Of a DNA stretch of 64,000 bases, positions 50,030 to 61,539 are shown one piece after another. Below the pieces are notes generated by a model. The model was not told the origin of the DNA. It did no database searches and saw only the letters and a list, made by a program, of their open reading frames with translations. Location: contig JBBBWG010029643.1 of the NCBI GenBank assembly GCA_037176905.1, positions 2,542 through 66,541 of the forward strand, in the 5' to 3' direction. Both the position numbers and the translations under genes were made by a program. This DNA is from Azolla pinnata (Eukaryota; Streptophyta; Polypodiopsida; Salviniales; Salviniaceae). Within the stretch, counting starts at the first letter, position 1. The number at the start of each line of letters is the position of its first letter.

Positions 50030-52801
50030 GGTTAATACAAGAGGGGCTCTGGTTAATTGTTTTCTTTCCTGGCTTTCTTATATATATTGTGCATGCATGT
50101 ATGTGTAGATTTTGCACCGAGATTCTGTTCTGATATATCGATCGGCTCAGTTGAGTTATTTTTTATTCAGTTGATTCGGTCAGTTATGGTTCCGGTTCTG
50201 CTATGCTTCGGTTTTCCTCCGCTCTGTTCCAGTTCTGCTTTGCTCAGACCCTGCAATCGAGCTTTCTCGCTCGTTTGATCGCTTCCGGATTTGGCCTCTC
50301 GTCCGTGTTCCTGATCGGCATCATCCAGAGTTGGCTCCGCGAGACGAGTTTGCAACCGATATAAGAAGAGGAAGAGACAGAACGAGTGAGAACCGGTTCT
50401 GAAAGCTGCCGAATCCGACGAACCCAAAACAACGGGAAAACAATTTTTTTCAAAGCATGTATCGGGGGAAAAAGAAAAGGCGGCAAATAATTGATTTATC
50501 GAAAACACTTCCTTCCTTGATTAAGCTTGTTTTGCGAGGGGCAACTAATTTCAGCAAAGGCTGAAGTTACTTTTGAACATATCTAAGCCTTCCAAATATG
50601 CCACATAGTTATAGAGTTCAAAAACTCTCATTTGGTAAGATCTTGTTAAGCATGCGTGCATTATTGTAACAGATACTGGAAGTGGAAATTCCATATTAGA
50701 TGTGCACAAATCATTTCCGAACCAACTTAAATGCTTCACATGGATGGATTCTGTTCAAGATCCTCCACGCTAAACTTAGAAGACGATACTTGAGTGAGTT
50801 GTTGCCTATCAACAATCAGATTTAACGGAATTCTCCACAAAATGAGCAAATACCATACTGCACAATGATGTTGCTACCTACATGCTTGATTCTAGATGGT
50901 ACTATCTGATGGCACCAAAGTTGTTGTGGACATCTTAACAAGAAAAGTACATCGTATACCCACTATCATCGCAATGTCAAAGTGTGTACAAACATACATC
51001 ACGACGGACCGTATCGCCTATATTCTTTGCATGTAAAGATTCCGTCACAGCCCTTGAGAACTGGATGAAGATTGTGAGGTTAGCAAATGATCGCCAGAAT
51101 GAATAATGACCAAATGAATTGTCAAGGCCACAGAACCACTAAAAGATCGACTTTTTCTCATCCCTGCCAGAGCAGATGGCAATCCGGAGGTCAAATCAGA
51201 CTCACATCTGGGACTAAGCCAATCGTCCATTTTCCGGGTCATCAAACTTGCAGTTCTTTACTCGATCCATGTTCTGTTTTTGCGGTCGCTCCACCGCCGG
51301 TGGCCGATTCTCCAAAGCCCCGAACTCCGGTTCAGCGATACCTACAGGAATATCGAGCGATTCAGCCGTTCTGGCTCCGTTTTTAACCGCGAACAAAGCG
51401 ATCAGATCGGATCAGATCAAGGACCGGCAAATAAAAGTCCGGGGTTTATCCTACAGATTTTATCGATCTACGGATCGATTTGGTTGATATATATACATAT
51501 ACATATACATACATGTATATGCAAGCGTGTTTATGATGTACGCTCATGAGATTTCCGGAATCGATCTACAAAAATCTACGGCATTCTCGTGAAGAAATGA
51601 AGGGCATTTAGGGAGATTTAGGCAAAAGAGGAAAGGCATGATGATCATGTAGGGGGCATTTGGGAGAATTAGACAAAAGAAGAGATACAGGAAGGAAGAA
51701 GAATCACAGTGATCCATGGAGATGGAGAGAGGTCCAACCCAAGAAGAAGAAGAAGAAGAAGAAGAAGAAGAAGCAGCAGCAGGATTTGGGTTTCTTCTCC
51801 CCCTTCACATTCTTCAGACCGTGTCAGAATTCAATCAGAATAAGATTCAGAACATCAGATTTCTGCAGGTACTCAACACAGTACACCTCCATCTTTGATT
51901 CTGTTTGGGGTTTAGCATACCTTTGAGAATTTAGGGTTTCGTTCTTCCCCCCCCCCCCCTCTTCCCTTTTTTCCTTGTTCATTCTTTTTGCTGTCGTGGT
52001 GTCTACGCACCTCTTTGGGTCGAAAGCTCGCATGGAGCATTGGCTTACAAGATATGGTCCTCTATCACAAGAGAAGAACCGAAAAGGAAAAGCTTTCTTC
52101 CTTAAGAAGGAGAAGAGGAGTATGCAATTATAGGAAATATCTCTACACATGAAGATATTGTACCTTCTCTGAGAGAACACATTCCGGGGGGGGGGGGTTC
52201 CTTGTATATACGCATCGTGATTGTACTTGTGATGTGTGTAAACCGATCAGATGAAGATATTGTATCAACGAACATATTTTAGAGGGAGATCATTGTATGC
52301 ACGTATGATGATGTAAACTTGTAGTAAGTATGGATGAAGGAACTGGTTTAGAGAAACTTGAATCAGGTGATGGTAATGTATGCTTGGCCATAAACACATC
52401 GTGGATTTAGATTCTTCTGACCACACCAATGGTTTATATAATTGATCTGGTTAGATGCTTCTGTTCACACACGATGATTGCACTGATAGCTTGTATATTG
52501 GATCCAGTTACATTCTTGTATATACACACTATGAGTGCATCGATGGTATGCATGATAGAACCAATTCAGGTATACGAAGTGAAGTTGAACACACTGTCCA
52601 CCTTTTGCCCTTCATTCGATCTAGTTAAGAGAAGACTCTGCTTGTGTGGCATCACTAAACGTTTTAGAGAAATAACATATGATCTAAGCCTGTTTTCAGG
52701 ATAAGGTAAACCTTTTTTCATGATATAGCATTTCGGATTCATTCTCTGTAAAATGTACGATTCACTTAGGCTTTCAGTGTTTGATCAGACAGGAAGTTGA
52801 A
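50030..52801. other. Divergent spacer upstream of the MFS gene
   Basis: No gene recognised. An exon-like leader segment with (AAG)n at 51741-51773 ends at a donor at 51868 (TTTCTGCAG before GTACTC). It could join an acceptor at 52788, giving a 5'-UTR intron of about 920 bp. Two G/C homopolymers (51951 and 52186 regions) flank it. Confidence 0.5.
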
Positions 52802-55543
52802 ATGCCGCATCGGCTTGCTCAAGCGAGGATAGAGAGCAAGCTTCCGCCTTCAAGGTGGATGGTTTTGGTGGCTTCGATTTGGGTCCAAGCTTTCTCAGCA
52901 AATCCTTACAATTTCTACTCACCCACTCTGAAATCAGTGCTGAGCATCAATCAGTTCATGCTGAATTTTCTTGGATTTGCAAAAGACTTTGGGGAGCATG
53001 GTGGTATTCTTGCTGGAATCTTATGCAATAAGTTGCCTCCATGGGCACTACTGTCAATCGGTGCATTTTGTGCATTTGTAGGCTATGGATTGATTTGGCT
53101 CGTGGCTGGTCAAAGGATCATTTATCTGCCCTATCTCATGGTAAGAGCAACCTGCACTCCTCTTCATCTCTCTCATCCTCGATGTATGCATATATACGTA
53201 GTGTGCGTGTGTTTGTGTGTATGCAGAAACACATACGTGTACTATGTAATGGGCAAAACATATAAAACACCTTAATTTCATTGGTTCTGAAAAAGCCATT
53301 AGAATATCTTTATGTAGATGGAAATCTTATGCTTCAGTGACTATAACTTATGAAAATATAAGAAAATAATTTCATGTAATTACTCCAGAATATAGAGAAG
53401 TCATCTGATATACGCCTAGCAATTCTTTGGCTGTGTGCTTGATACTTATTCAGTACTTATGTTAGCAGCCCCTTTTCTTTTTCATAGAGGTAACTAAAGA
53501 GCATCTCTCCCGTGTGATGTGTTGGGCTGTTTGAAAGTTATGGGTGTGATTTTTTTGTTCTTTTTTCTTGCTTTGGTTATCAGAGTACTCTGAGAGACTG
53601 TCACACTTGTTTCCTGACCTCGGCAGATGCTGATAGCGATCTGTATCGGCCCCAACAGCGCGACATGGTTCAACACAGCCGCGCTTGTGACCTGCATGAG
53701 GAACTTTCCTCACAACAGGGGACTAATAGCTGGCTTCCTGAAAGGTTTCGTGGGTCTGAGCTCCGCCATTTACACTCTCATATTCACGTCGTATCTCTCG
53801 AGGGACCCGCTGAGGCTGCTCCTGTTTTTGGCCATCGGTCCTCCTGTAGTTTCCTTGGTCTCAATGAGCTTTGTGAGGCCGATCAAATCCGAGGAGATGA
53901 GGGAGGAGGAGGAAGATCCATCCAATTTCAGCTTTGTGAATGTATTGTGTATTCTGTTAGCAGTGTATCTCCTCGTTGCGGTCATTGTGGAGGAGCAGAT
54001 ATCATTTCCGACCCTGCTAGTGCCGGATGTTATATCAGGGGTAATGCTTCTGTTCCTCATAGTGCCAGCATTTGTTCCACTTCGGTATTATATGGAGTGG
54101 TCTTTCGGCAGGCAACGAGAGCTAGCATATGTACAAAATGACTCTGCTAGGCAGCCCATGTTACCTCCTGGAAGTGTACCAAAGAGGAGCCAAAGAAGAA
54201 GAAGAAGAAAGGGATCTCAGTTGAGAATCCGTCTGCCCGACATTGATGAAGGCGATGAAGAGGCATTCTTCCTCGCTTTAGCTGAGGGTGCTGTGACGCC
54301 AAAGAAAGGTCCCCACCGAGGTGAGGATTTCAATCTGAGGCAAGCTTTGGTTAAGGCAGATTTTTGGCTCCTCTTCCTCGCATTCTTTTGTGGCGTTGGG
54401 CCCGGCATTGTTACGAATGACAATCTTGCACAGATAGGTGAAGCTCATGGCACGGCAGACGTGACAACGCCTGTTGCACTCCTTGCAATTTTCAATTTTC
54501 TCGGCCGTCTTGGAGGTGGTTTTGTGTCGGAGTACTATGTCAGGTCAGCATTTTTGTTCACGCTGTTACATGTTTCAACTTCCATAGACATACATGCATG
54601 CATATCTACATACACATTGTTTTACGCCTGTAGAGGTTGAGAAGGAGAGATTGCTGCATCGGTAAGGTTGTGTTCGTACAGATACCATCTAGGCTGAGAG
54701 ATTGAACTGATTACAAGCGGGATATATTTAGGAAGGGTGTATTGCTTCAATTCTTCCCTGAGTTGCAAAAAGTATTTTGAAGGCTGATTTATCATTGGGA
54801 ATTTTTATGTTTGTAGAGGCAGAGAAGGAGAGATAGCTTCATTGGTAAGGTTGCATTGTTACAGATACCATCTAGGCTGGAAGATTGAACTGAATATGAG
54901 CGAAATATATTTAGGAACAGTGCAATGCTTCGATACTTCCCAGATGCAAAATGTAATCTGAAGGTTGTTTTATTGTTGGGGATATTTTTGTTACAGAGCA
55001 AATGCTATTCCTCGGCCGGTTTGGATGGCCATGGGGCAAGCCCTCAATATAGGAGCAAATCTTCTCTTTGCCTACGGAAGGCAAAGCTTCTTGATGCCTG
55101 CCTCTGCATTGATGGGGTTCTGTTTCGGGGTCCAGGTCTCAGTCATGATCCCAACAGCGTCTGAGTTGTTTGGGTTGAAGCACTTTGGGGTGATCTACAA
55201 CTTCATCAACATGAGCATTCCGTTATCCTCGTTATTGTTCTCGGTGCTGCTTGCGGGCCAGTTATATGTCTTGCAAGCTGGACCAGATAACCAGGTGTGC
55301 TATGGAGTGAAGTGTTTCCAGCTCACTTTTATTACGCTGGCGATTGTGTGTGTACTTGGATTGCTTGTGAGCCTTGTCTTGAGCTATCGGATCCGACCAG
55401 TATATAAGATGCTTTACCCAAGTGGAACGCAGAACTCAACAATTCCTCAGAGCGATGCTCCATCATCCGCCGTTCCTCCAACAGATGTAGTCTCATCAAA
55501 CCTCCAGGAGCCACAGGCTTCGCAATCACAAGTATCTGTATAG
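52802..55543 (+). CDS. Nodulin-like / NFD4-type major facilitator transporter
   Basis: Three exons join in frame: 52802-53140, 53627-54543 and 54997-55543, giving 600 residues, the usual size for the group. The N-terminal nodulin-like domain begins RWMVLVASIWVQAFSANPYN and contains the family landmarks LGFAKDFGEHGGILAG, LPPWALLSIGAFCAFVGYG and GPNSATWFNTAALVTCMRNF. A charged cytoplasmic loop with a poly-Arg patch lies in the middle of exon 2. The C-terminal MFS half starts near DFWLLFLAFFCGVGPGIV and includes DNLAQIGEA and GRLGGGFVSEY. About twelve membrane helices are expected. The substrate is unknown; relatives are linked to nuclear fusion defects and to metal or nodulin transport. Intron 2 contains a 183-bp tandem duplication reaching the 3' splice site. 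Confidence 0.93.
54631..54996. repeat. 183-bp tandem duplication ending at the MFS exon 3 acceptor
   Basis: TAGAGG(T/C)(T/A)GAGAAGGAGAGA starts at 54631 and 54814. Both copies run through ACAGATACCATCTAGGCTG, ATATATTTAGGAA and TTGGG(A/G)A to a T-rich tract plus AG. The second copy ends exactly where exon 3 begins; the first ends in TTTGTAG, a decoy acceptor. Confidence 0.9.
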
Positions 55544-56366
55544 GCATGCTTATGATGCGCTTGCACGTACATGTACATGTGTATGTGTGCGATAAGGGCC
55601 TATCCATTCTTGCTGTCAAAGCTGGAAGTTCGAACAAAGGGCATTGTATTCATTCATTTTATCCACTGTATAGATCTCTTTTTTTTCTCCTCAAGGTTGG
55701 TTGAGGTTGATGATGATGAAAAAGACTAAGCTGTCTTTTTCCTTTTTTATATGTTCTGCATCATAAGTGCAAAACATGGTGCAGCTTCACATGGCCAGCT
55801 ATTCTCTTTTTGTGTTCAGATGTCAGCTTTTCAAGCGGATTGTTCTTCTGGAACCATACCATGTCAGAAAAATTTCGAGACTATTAATGAATCTGCAACA
55901 TTTTCTTCCAAGGTATTTATATCTGTTGCATACCAATTGTAGGATCTTCATTTCCCACTCGCATTTCTTCTCTGTATTATCGAATCAGGAAGTGGTTTCT
56001 AGTACAGGTAGTAAGAGATAATATCAACCACCCATGACTCATGACTGTATATATCAGCTAAGTATTTTCATGCAATCATGAATTCAGGATATGCTTTATC
56101 CTGGCGTTGTAATTCTTCATGTAGTGTGTGCAGTATGTTGGATAGGAGCAGCACATATCATCGGCATTCCAGTCTCCTTGGACCACAAAAAAGCTTTGGA
56201 CATCCGATCAGAAAAGGTAATCAAACTTTCTTTATTACAACGCAATCAGTCAGAGTATGTACAAAAGGAAAGAATTAAAGCAGAAAATGCGCAAACGGAA
56301 AGAATTAAAGATTTTGAGAGAGAGTGCACATGCATCCACTCTTTTTCTTTTTTCTACTCTGTCGTG
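55544..56366. other. Convergent 3' spacer between MFS and CAT genes
   Basis: Contains both 3' UTRs. No gene, repeat array or RNA gene was recognised. Confidence 0.6.
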
Positions 56367-59300
56367 CTAAAGCAGGGCATTTGCATCCGTTCCCTGAGAT
56401 TTCTCGTGACTCGGAGGCTTCATTTCTATAGGCCTACCGCCTTCTTCTTCAGTGGGAGGCTCTTTGGAGCTGAGGGCAGTGTCGTAGGAAGCATGAAGCC
56501 CGAAGAGGAAGTAGTACACGAGCATGATGAGGGTCCACACCGCGAACCTGATGAACGACAGCTTATCGATCGAGCCCAACAAGAAGATGTTCATGACGAT
56601 GGAGATCGAAGGGAGCCAGGGCACCAAGGGGCAGCCCCAGACCTGCGGCTGGCGAGCCTTGGGGACGAACACTGCGAGCCCTAAAGTTGCAAGAAACCAA
56701 ATGGGCAGGGTTATGACATAGCCGAGCCAGCCGGAGCTCATCGCCCAGTAGTAGGCCGTCGCTGCAGAAGAGAGGAGGATAACGAGCAAGAAGAGCTGGA
56801 ACTTGCGGAGGTCCGATGCGGTGGTTTCGCCTGCCACGTAGTAGCGCCGCACGAGGAGGGCAACAGCCACCAGCATGAAGATGAACAAGGTGCTGATGGA
56901 GAGCAGATTGGCGAGGAGTCCAAGGTCGCTGAAGAAGCCGATGATGGCGCTGGCTAGGACCATCACCCAAGTGGCGCGGATCGGAGTGCCCGTCTTCTCG
57001 CTCACGCGGGCAAACCAGGGGCTTATCATATGGGTTCGGGAGATGTGGGTGAGGTATCGAGCTTGACCCACCGCGCTCACAAGCAAGACAGTGGTCATGC
57101 CCTTCAAGGCACCGAGCGCAACCACATAGCGGGCCCAATCCCAGCCTGCTCGCGTCGCAAACGCCAGCGAGAATGGAGCATCGGGGTCGATATCGTTGAA
57201 GTTCTGCATCATCGACAGCGTCAAGGCCATCAGAACATACAGCACTGTGGTGACCACCATGGAGCCCAGCAGCCCAATCGGTATATCTCGCCCCGGATTC
57301 TTTGTTTCCTCGGCCATGGTTGCGACTGCATCGAACCCAATGTACGCGAAGAACAGCACTGACGCCGCCTTAAAGACTCCCTTCACACCGAAGGGCAGGA
57401 ATGGGGACAGATTTGATGGCTCCGCTTTCGATAGCCCTGCCACGATCACAAACAGGATGATGAACATGTTGGCGAGGGAGGCTATCCAGTTGAGGAGCGA
57501 GCTCGCTTTCGTGCTCCACAGCGCGATGGCACCCGTGATGATCAGGATTGCCACCGCGATCGGATCGAGCTCGTTGAAATCCTGTGCCAGGCTCGTCTTG
57601 ATCCGGAAATCGTCCGGCTTGTGATTGCAGAGCGTCGCGAAGTACGAGCTCCATGACCTGGCCACCGCTGCTCCGCCGATCACATACTCCAATATAATGT
57701 TTCCGGCTGCGATGAATGCCACGAAATCTCCCAACTCCACTCGAAGGTATGCGAATGACCCACCTTTCCAAATTGTAAAAGAACAAAAGCTTTGCTTCTT
57801 TAATAAGTCAAGGTGACATAACAAAGGAAACAGAAAGCTTTTATCTCCCTTCCCATTGTTCGCCGTTGAAATTCTGGCATACAGAGGAAAAGATGGTTTC
57901 AACTCCACCCGGAGGTATGCAAAAGACCCACTTTTGCAAATTGAAACAAAACATTGATTATTTAATAAGTCATAATCACAGGAGAAAGAAAACAGAAAGC
58001 TTTTTTATTGGTCATTGAAATTCTGGCATACAGATAAAAATGCAGTCTCAAATCCACCTGGAGGTATGCAAAAAAACCGACGTTTCCAAATTGAAACAGA
58101 GCTTTTATTTCTTTAATAAGTCATAGTTGCAAAATAAAGAAAAACATCCCCCGTCTCCAGAATTCTGTCGTTGAAATTCTGGCCCTACAGAGAAAAAAGA
58201 CGATGGAAACAGTTCCAAGATGTATTATAACGGAAAGAAAGAACAAATATGGAATTGAAACAGTTCCCAAGTTGTATTATAAAGGAACGAGAGAACAAAT
58301 CTGGAACTGCATCCTTTTTGGAACAGCTCGGAATAGAAAAAGAACCCATATCGAGCGATGGGAAATTCGGCTGAACCAGAAAGGCCATGTTTGACAAAAC
58401 ATGCGCGAAAGCCTTCAAAGAGAATACATAATTGGGTTTGTGAAAGAAGATGAGATTGACAAACAGACCCTGCCCATGTGTGGGAGCCGTGTGATCCTTC
58501 CTTTCTTTCTTCCTTCTGCCATGCGACTAGTGTAGAAAAAGGGGAGGGAAGCTGAGACCTATGTGCGAGGAAGCGAATTTCATGGAAACTAGCACCGAAA
58601 TTCCATGGACGACAAAAAAAGATAGAAGAGTCTTCGAAAATGCACCATCTCCTGTGTTATTGGCTTTGTCCACAAACATAGAAAAGAAAAAGAGCAGGCA
58701 ACAAAGTCAAAGAAGAAAAGAAGATCTTGGAAACTGCACGTCTTCTGTCACCAAACATGTCCAAAAATCCCAAACTAAGTAATTGGGAAGGAAAATGCGG
58801 AGACAGAAAAGTCTTCGACATGCACCCTGTTCTTGAGACGATCATGCTCAATGGACTGACTTCAATGATTTATGGTTGAAAGAGTATTAGAAGACATCAT
58901 CAGAACAGATCTTGGACTAAACACTGGATTAACAGCTTAACCCAAAGATTATCATGGAAATCAGGAAAGTAGCAACAGAAAAGGTGCTGGAAATGTCATA
59001 CAAAACCTCGGCTCCATCGTAGAAACCATCCTAAAAACAACCCTAGGGTCCCATCGTGAAAAACAACGCTGGGGTCCCATCGTGAAAAACAACCCTAGGG
59101 AGGATCCCATCATGAAAAACAACCCTAGGAAGGATCCCATTGCGAAAAACAACCCTAAGACCATCACGGCAAGAACCCTAAGGGACTATTTATTGTAACA
59201 AGGATTTAAGACCGAAACTAACCGTGAGACCATTGTAAACAAACCTCAAGAGAAACATAGCAAGGACCCTGATGACCTCGGAAGCAAGGAATTTTAAGTA

Positions 59301-59921
59301 CCAAGGAGCCTAACACCATCAAAAGAACGCCATAACACCCCAGAGGAGCCTAATATCATCATAGCAACGCCAAAAGATCATCTTGTTGAGGAAAACAACC
59401 GGGTTAAGACCATGGTAGGAACACCCAAAGGCCATCAAGGAAGGCTTTGGTAGCTACCATATATACAATCACAAAATGGGGGGGGGTGCTAGAAAGGAAG
59501 GTGGAAAAAGAGAGAGCTTACCGGCGACAGGGATCTCGATGGCGAATTCAGTGTAGCAAAACACAGAGAGCATGGCGGAGATACCAGCTGCGACATAGGA
59601 GAGGATAACAGCTGGGCCAACAGTGTTGTGAGCTTCTTGGCCAGTGAGAACAAAGATTCCAGCGCCCACGATAGCGCCGATGCCAAACCACATGAGATCC
59701 CACCAATTCAGATCTTTCTTCATGCTGTTGGAGCTCCTCTTCACCACAGCATTGGTCTCGTGAACATCTGACGATCGCGAGAGCAGCCGGTCCCGGAAGC
59801 GTCCAGGTGTGGATCCGAGAGCATTCCTGTAAGACTTCCATGAATCGAAGGACGGCTCCGGCAGGAATGCTGCCCGGAACCTGTTGTGCAAATAGCCCGG
59901 GTTCTTCGTCTCTTCCGCCAT
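56367..59921 (-). CDS. CAT: Cationic amino acid transporter, CAT1/CAT5/CAT8 type
   Basis: Plasma-membrane-type amino-acid/polyamine transporter of the APC superfamily (known for plant CATs). Two exons, 59921-59522 and 57763-56367, join at a split Gly codon (EIPVAG|GSFAYLRV, a stretch conserved in plant CATs) and give 598 residues. The N-terminus carries the plant CAT region SFDSWKSYRNALGSTPGRF. It continues with MKKDLNWWDLMWFGIGAIVG, AGIFVLTGQEA and SVFCYTEFA. Exon 2 has the ILEYVIGGAAVARSW, FFAYIGFDAVATMAEETKNP and TRAGWDWARYVVALGALKGM landmarks and about ten further helices. The tail is short and charged. The initiator peptide MAEETKNP repeats the same eight residues found in the core motif, probably by chance. 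Intron 1 (1.76 kb) holds two repeat arrays. An AG eight bases before the ATG hints at a leader intron. Confidence 0.94.
57733..58200. repeat. Three-copy tandem repeat spanning the CAT exon 2 acceptor
   Basis: Units start at 57733, 57901 and about 58051 (spacing 168 and 150 bp) with core A(A/C)TCCAC..(G/A)GAGGTATGC. Each contains TTTAATAAGTCA and TGAAATTCTGGC. The first unit overlaps the first ~30 bases of exon 2 and its 3' splice site; the other two are decayed copies of that boundary within the intron. Confidence 0.88.
59010..59170. repeat. ~30-bp minisatellite in CAT intron 1
   Basis: Five units of GAAAAACAACCCTAGG with CCCATCGT or GGATCCCAT spacers. Related, looser GAGCCTAA(C/T)A(C/T)CATCA units follow to about 59360. 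Confidence 0.85.
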
Positions 59922-59984
59922 ATGATCTGCATGTATAATGCATGTGCAGATAGATCAGCTCCAATCGATAGATAGGTAGATTGG

Positions 59985-60165
59985 AACGCAAAAACAATTT
60001 GGAGCTTGAAATTATTGCAGAAACAATTTGGAGCTTGGAATCGTTGCAGAAGCAATTTGGAGCTTGGAATCATTGCAGAAACAATTTGGAGCTTGGCATG
60101 CAAAAATTAATTTGGAGCTTGGAACGTAAAAACAATTCGGAGCTTGGCATTCAGAAACAAATCTC
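59985..60165. repeat. ~29-bp minisatellite upstream of CAT
   Basis: Six copies of ACAATTTGGAGCTTGGAATC, each followed by about ten more bases (ATTGCAGAA or variants). They lie about 70-240 bp before the CAT start codon. Confidence 0.9.
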
Positions 60166-60201
60166 GGTATGCTGAAAAGAGGAAGGGGCCAATGATAGTT
60201 C

Positions 60202-60620
60202 TAGCAGTGCAAGAGAAAATCCTAGAGCCACGTATTAAGCATAGAAATCATGTGCACGGAAGGATCTGCAGAGTTAGGTCGGTATGTATGCACAGAAAAG
60301 GTGCATCCAACCCAAAACCATAGTCAACCAAATTTCAGCAAACGGCCGAATTTCATGGAGAAATAGGTAGGTATAACGATAGCGCTGGCATGCAAGAGCA
60401 AATCCTAGAGCCAAGTACATGCACAGAAACAAAATCCTGTGAACGAATGATCTGCAGAGGTAACTCGGGATAATGCACAGAAACGCCGCGTCCCAAAATC
60501 GTAGTCAATCCACTGCAGCAAACAGCAGAATTCATGCAGAAACTCCTGTATGCACGAGCAAAAGCTTAGACAAGTATACGCACTTTGGCATGCAAAGAGC
60601 AAACCCTAGCTAAGCAAGCA
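60202..60620. repeat. ~182-bp tandem duplication in the CAT leader region
   Basis: TGCAAGAG(A/C)AAATCCTAGAGCCA occurs at 60209 and 60391. Both copies share GATCTGCAGAG, TGCACAGAAA and GTAGTCAA(C/T)C in the same order. A partial third copy begins near 60590. Confidence 0.82.
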
Positions 60621-61018
60621 ACTAGATATGCATATATATATATCTAGGTGGGTTGGGCATGCGAAGAGAAAAACCCTAGGAAGCATCTGCAGAGATTGGG
60701 CGAGGTCTGCAAAAACGAAGCCCTAGAAAAAAGAGCAGGCAGGCATGAAGATGCTCGCGCAATGCGAGAAAAAAACACTGGGGAGGCGCCTAATGAAGAG
60801 AGGCAGCAGGGCACGGGAGAAGAAACCCTAACCAAGAAGAAGCAGGGGCGATGATGAACCGAACCCAAAAAACAGAGGAAGAAGGAGATGGATCCGAGCT
60901 CCTTGCTGCGCGGAATGCAGGCCTATAAAGGGGGAGGGAGGGGGAAGGTGGGGTTTGGCTATGGTGGGGAGTCTTGAGTCAAACAGGAAAAACAGGAAAA
61001 ACAGAAGAGAAAAGAGTG

Positions 61019-61100
61019 AAGAAGAAGAAGAAGAAGAAGAAGAAGAAGAAGAAGAAGAAGAAGATGATGATGATGATGTAAGAAGAAGAAGAAGAAGAAT
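61019..61100. repeat. (GAA)n(GAT)n triplet microsatellite
   Basis: About 45 bp of GAA repeat, then GAT repeats, then a second GAA run. It yields poly-Glu or poly-Ser frames with no family support. Confidence 0.9.
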
Positions 61101-61497
61101 TCTTTCTTCTTCAAATGAGCATTTCTTCAAATCTTTTTTTCCTTTGCTAAAAATAGAGAAGAGACTTGGAGGGGGATGTTTTGGGCCCTGTTCTCAAAAC
61201 CATGTTCTCCAAAGACCATGGCTCTCTTGTTATGAGAGAAGAGAAGTACTACTCGGACGCGGATTCGTCGATTTGGGCAACTCAGATCGCGATCCGAAGA
61301 GAAGATTGTTTTCTGGGTTTCGCGCTCCAGATCTGGAAAGCTTTCCGCGGAACTTGTTGTTTCTGCAGTTTCCCCAGCCCCAATCCGACACCCTCCTCTT
61401 TCCTCGCAGCTCCTGAAAACCCCCTGCAACTCGATACGGCATTCTGGAATTTGGAAAGCTCTGCAGGAAAAGCTCTCCGTTCTCAGCTTCCTGTGTG

Positions 61498-61539
61498 TTT
61501 GTTTGTTTGTTTGTTTGTGTGTGTGTGTGTGTGTGTGTA
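61498..61539. repeat. (TTTG)n(TG)n simple repeat
   Basis: Five TTTG units followed by about eleven TG dinucleotides. Confidence 0.9.

Noticed and set aside
56091-56684. 197-codon plus-strand open frame overlapping the CAT 3' end
   Set aside because: Antisense shadow of the CAT C-terminal exon.
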